NCBI GenBank assembly: GCA_023412755.1
Contig: JAEZCB010000216.1
Span: 1-5,501 of the forward strand
DNA length: 5,501 nt
DNA from: Bacteroidota bacterium
Lineage (GTDB): Bacteria; Bacteroidota; Bacteroidia; Flavobacteriales_F; PHOS-HE28
Reading direction: 5' to 3'
The stretch's first letter is position 1, and every line of letters begins with the position of its first letter. Below are positions 4,705 to 5,501 of the stretch, in pieces. The notes below the pieces were generated by a model that saw only the letters and a list, made by a program, of their open reading frames with translations, did no database searches and was not told the DNA's origin. A program made the translations under genes and the position numbers.

Positions 4705-5501
4705 TCACTCATCCAGCCCCAGCGTGATCTGCTTCCCTGGCTTGAAGCCGATCATTGGCTCGTTCGGGTCGAAGTTCTCCTGCTCCACGCGCTTGATGTT
4801 GCTCATGGGGCTTTCCTCCAGATCCTCGTCTTCGGGTGCTCCCAGGTTGCCCACCTCTTCATCTGTAATGAGCATCTGCTGCTGCTCCTCCAGTTCGGGG
4901 GTCATGGGGATGAACACCTGGTCCAGCAGTTCGAGTTCCTTCACCTTGTAGGGGGTGAGGCGATTGCCGAGGGCTTTCACGCCCTTCACGGCGATGAACG
5001 CTTCGAGGTCGATCTCCTCATCTGGGCGATCGCCAGCGCTGCGTTTGTCGAAGGCGATGCGTACGCGCGGATGGCCCACCAGGCTGAACAGCGCGAGTTT
5101 GCTTTCGGGATGTTCGGTGATGAAAGGCACCGGGTCGCGTCCCGGCTCGATCTGGAAACGCTTCACATTGTACTGGCCCTTCTCCCCTTCCCAATAGACG
5201 GCACTCACCACGGCCTTCGGATCCCATTTCACCACGGTGACGGCATCATCGGGGAAGTGGGTGCCGAGCACGAACGGGTACAGGTGATAGGTGCCGTTCT
5301 TCATGATGGCGAGCACCTTGTCGTCGCCACTGAAACGGCCCAGGTACCTGCCGTGGCCGGTGTCATTCATGCGGCGCACGGTCTCATCGAACCAGATGGG
5401 GATCGCACCCAGGGTGCTGGCGCCACGCTCCTTCAGGGTGATCTTGCTCACGAAGTAGCGGGTGAGCAGGTTGCCCTTGCTGCCGCGGCCTTTCACCGTG
5501 A
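4705..5501 (-). CDS. parC: DNA topoisomerase IV/gyrase subunit A, C-terminal part (runs off the window)
   Basis: About 265 C-terminal residues are visible; the 5' part with the catalytic tyrosine lies beyond the right edge, and the GTG at 5496 is an internal valine, not a start. The sequence KGRGSKGNLLTR, LKERGASTLGAIPIWFDETVRRMN, GRYLGRFSGDDKVLAIMKNGTY and EEIDLEAFIAVKGVKALGNRLT is the beta-pinwheel DNA-wrapping region of the Bacteroidota ParC/GyrA-like subunit. GRGSKGN corresponds to the GyrA-box-like motif. An acidic tail (EDEDLEES) leads to a terminal FKPGKQITLGLDE. With the ParE partner this enzyme unlinks and relaxes DNA using ATP, acting on the chromosome. The stop is at 4705-4707. Bacteroidota also have a true GyrA with a standard GyrA box; this tail fits the ParC-like form better. 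Family certainty is high; the parC symbol is slightly less sure. Confidence 0.92.
   Translation of the reverse strand, partial: TVKGRGSKGNLLTRYFVSKITLKERGASTLGAIPIWFDETVRRMNDTGHGRYLGRFSGDDKVLAIMKNGTYHLYPFVLGTHFPDDAVTVVKWDPKAVVSAVYWEGEKGQYNVKRFQIEPGRDPVPFITEHPESKLALFSLVGHPRVRIAFDKRSAGDRPDEEIDLEAFIAVKGVKALGNRLTPYKVKELELLDQVFIPMTPELEEQQQMLITDEEVGNLGAPEDEDLEESPMSNIKRVEQENFDPNEPMIGFKPGKQITLGLDE

Overview
The window looks like chromosomal DNA from a GC-rich member of the Bacteroidota, perhaps a Flavobacteriales-type lineage. The evidence is a topoisomerase IV/gyrase A-type C-terminal region of the form usual in that phylum, a Bacteroidota-style PAS/SpoIIE phosphatase, a four-helix-bundle 'suffix' protein, weak Shine-Dalgarno signals and one exact TAnnTTTG (-7 type) promoter box. 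I see no transposase, rRNA, tRNA, CRISPR array or phage gene.

Layout. Positions 1-134 hold a striking 26-bp-arm bulged hairpin made of roughly 10-bp-phased TATGGAC-like units. It lies just ahead of a complete four-helix-bundle (23S rRNA IVP-like) suffix-domain gene at 135-800 (+). Two minus-strand genes follow: a one-helix membrane-anchored protein of unnamed type (943-1425) with a good rho-independent terminator at its end, and a short exported or membrane-anchored Cys/His-containing protein (1567-1980). An AT-rich divergent intergenic region (1981-2159) carries a TAnnTTTG box inside a bulged palindrome and a CRP/FNR-like half-palindrome. It leads into a large plus-strand gene (2160-3908) coding for a soluble PAS-PAS-coiled-coil-SpoIIE (PP2C-type) serine/threonine phosphatase.

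Downstream, 4048-4268 (+) appears to be a small basic membrane protein gene interrupted by a one-base loss in a G run. A bulged inverted repeat separates it from two minus-strand genes: an unrecognised helical protein of about 90 residues (4351-4623) and the 3' part of a parC/gyrA-type gene (4705 to beyond the window end). Between these two lies a degenerate 8-bp tandem repeat built on GATCATCT.

How the genes fit together. The phosphatase is probably the output end of a partner-switching or stress-signalling route, but no anti-sigma factor or antagonist gene is next to it, so it is an orphan here. The small gene after parC may be co-transcribed with it. The other genes show no obvious shared pathway. 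The most unusual DNA structure is the hairpin ahead of the four-helix-bundle gene.
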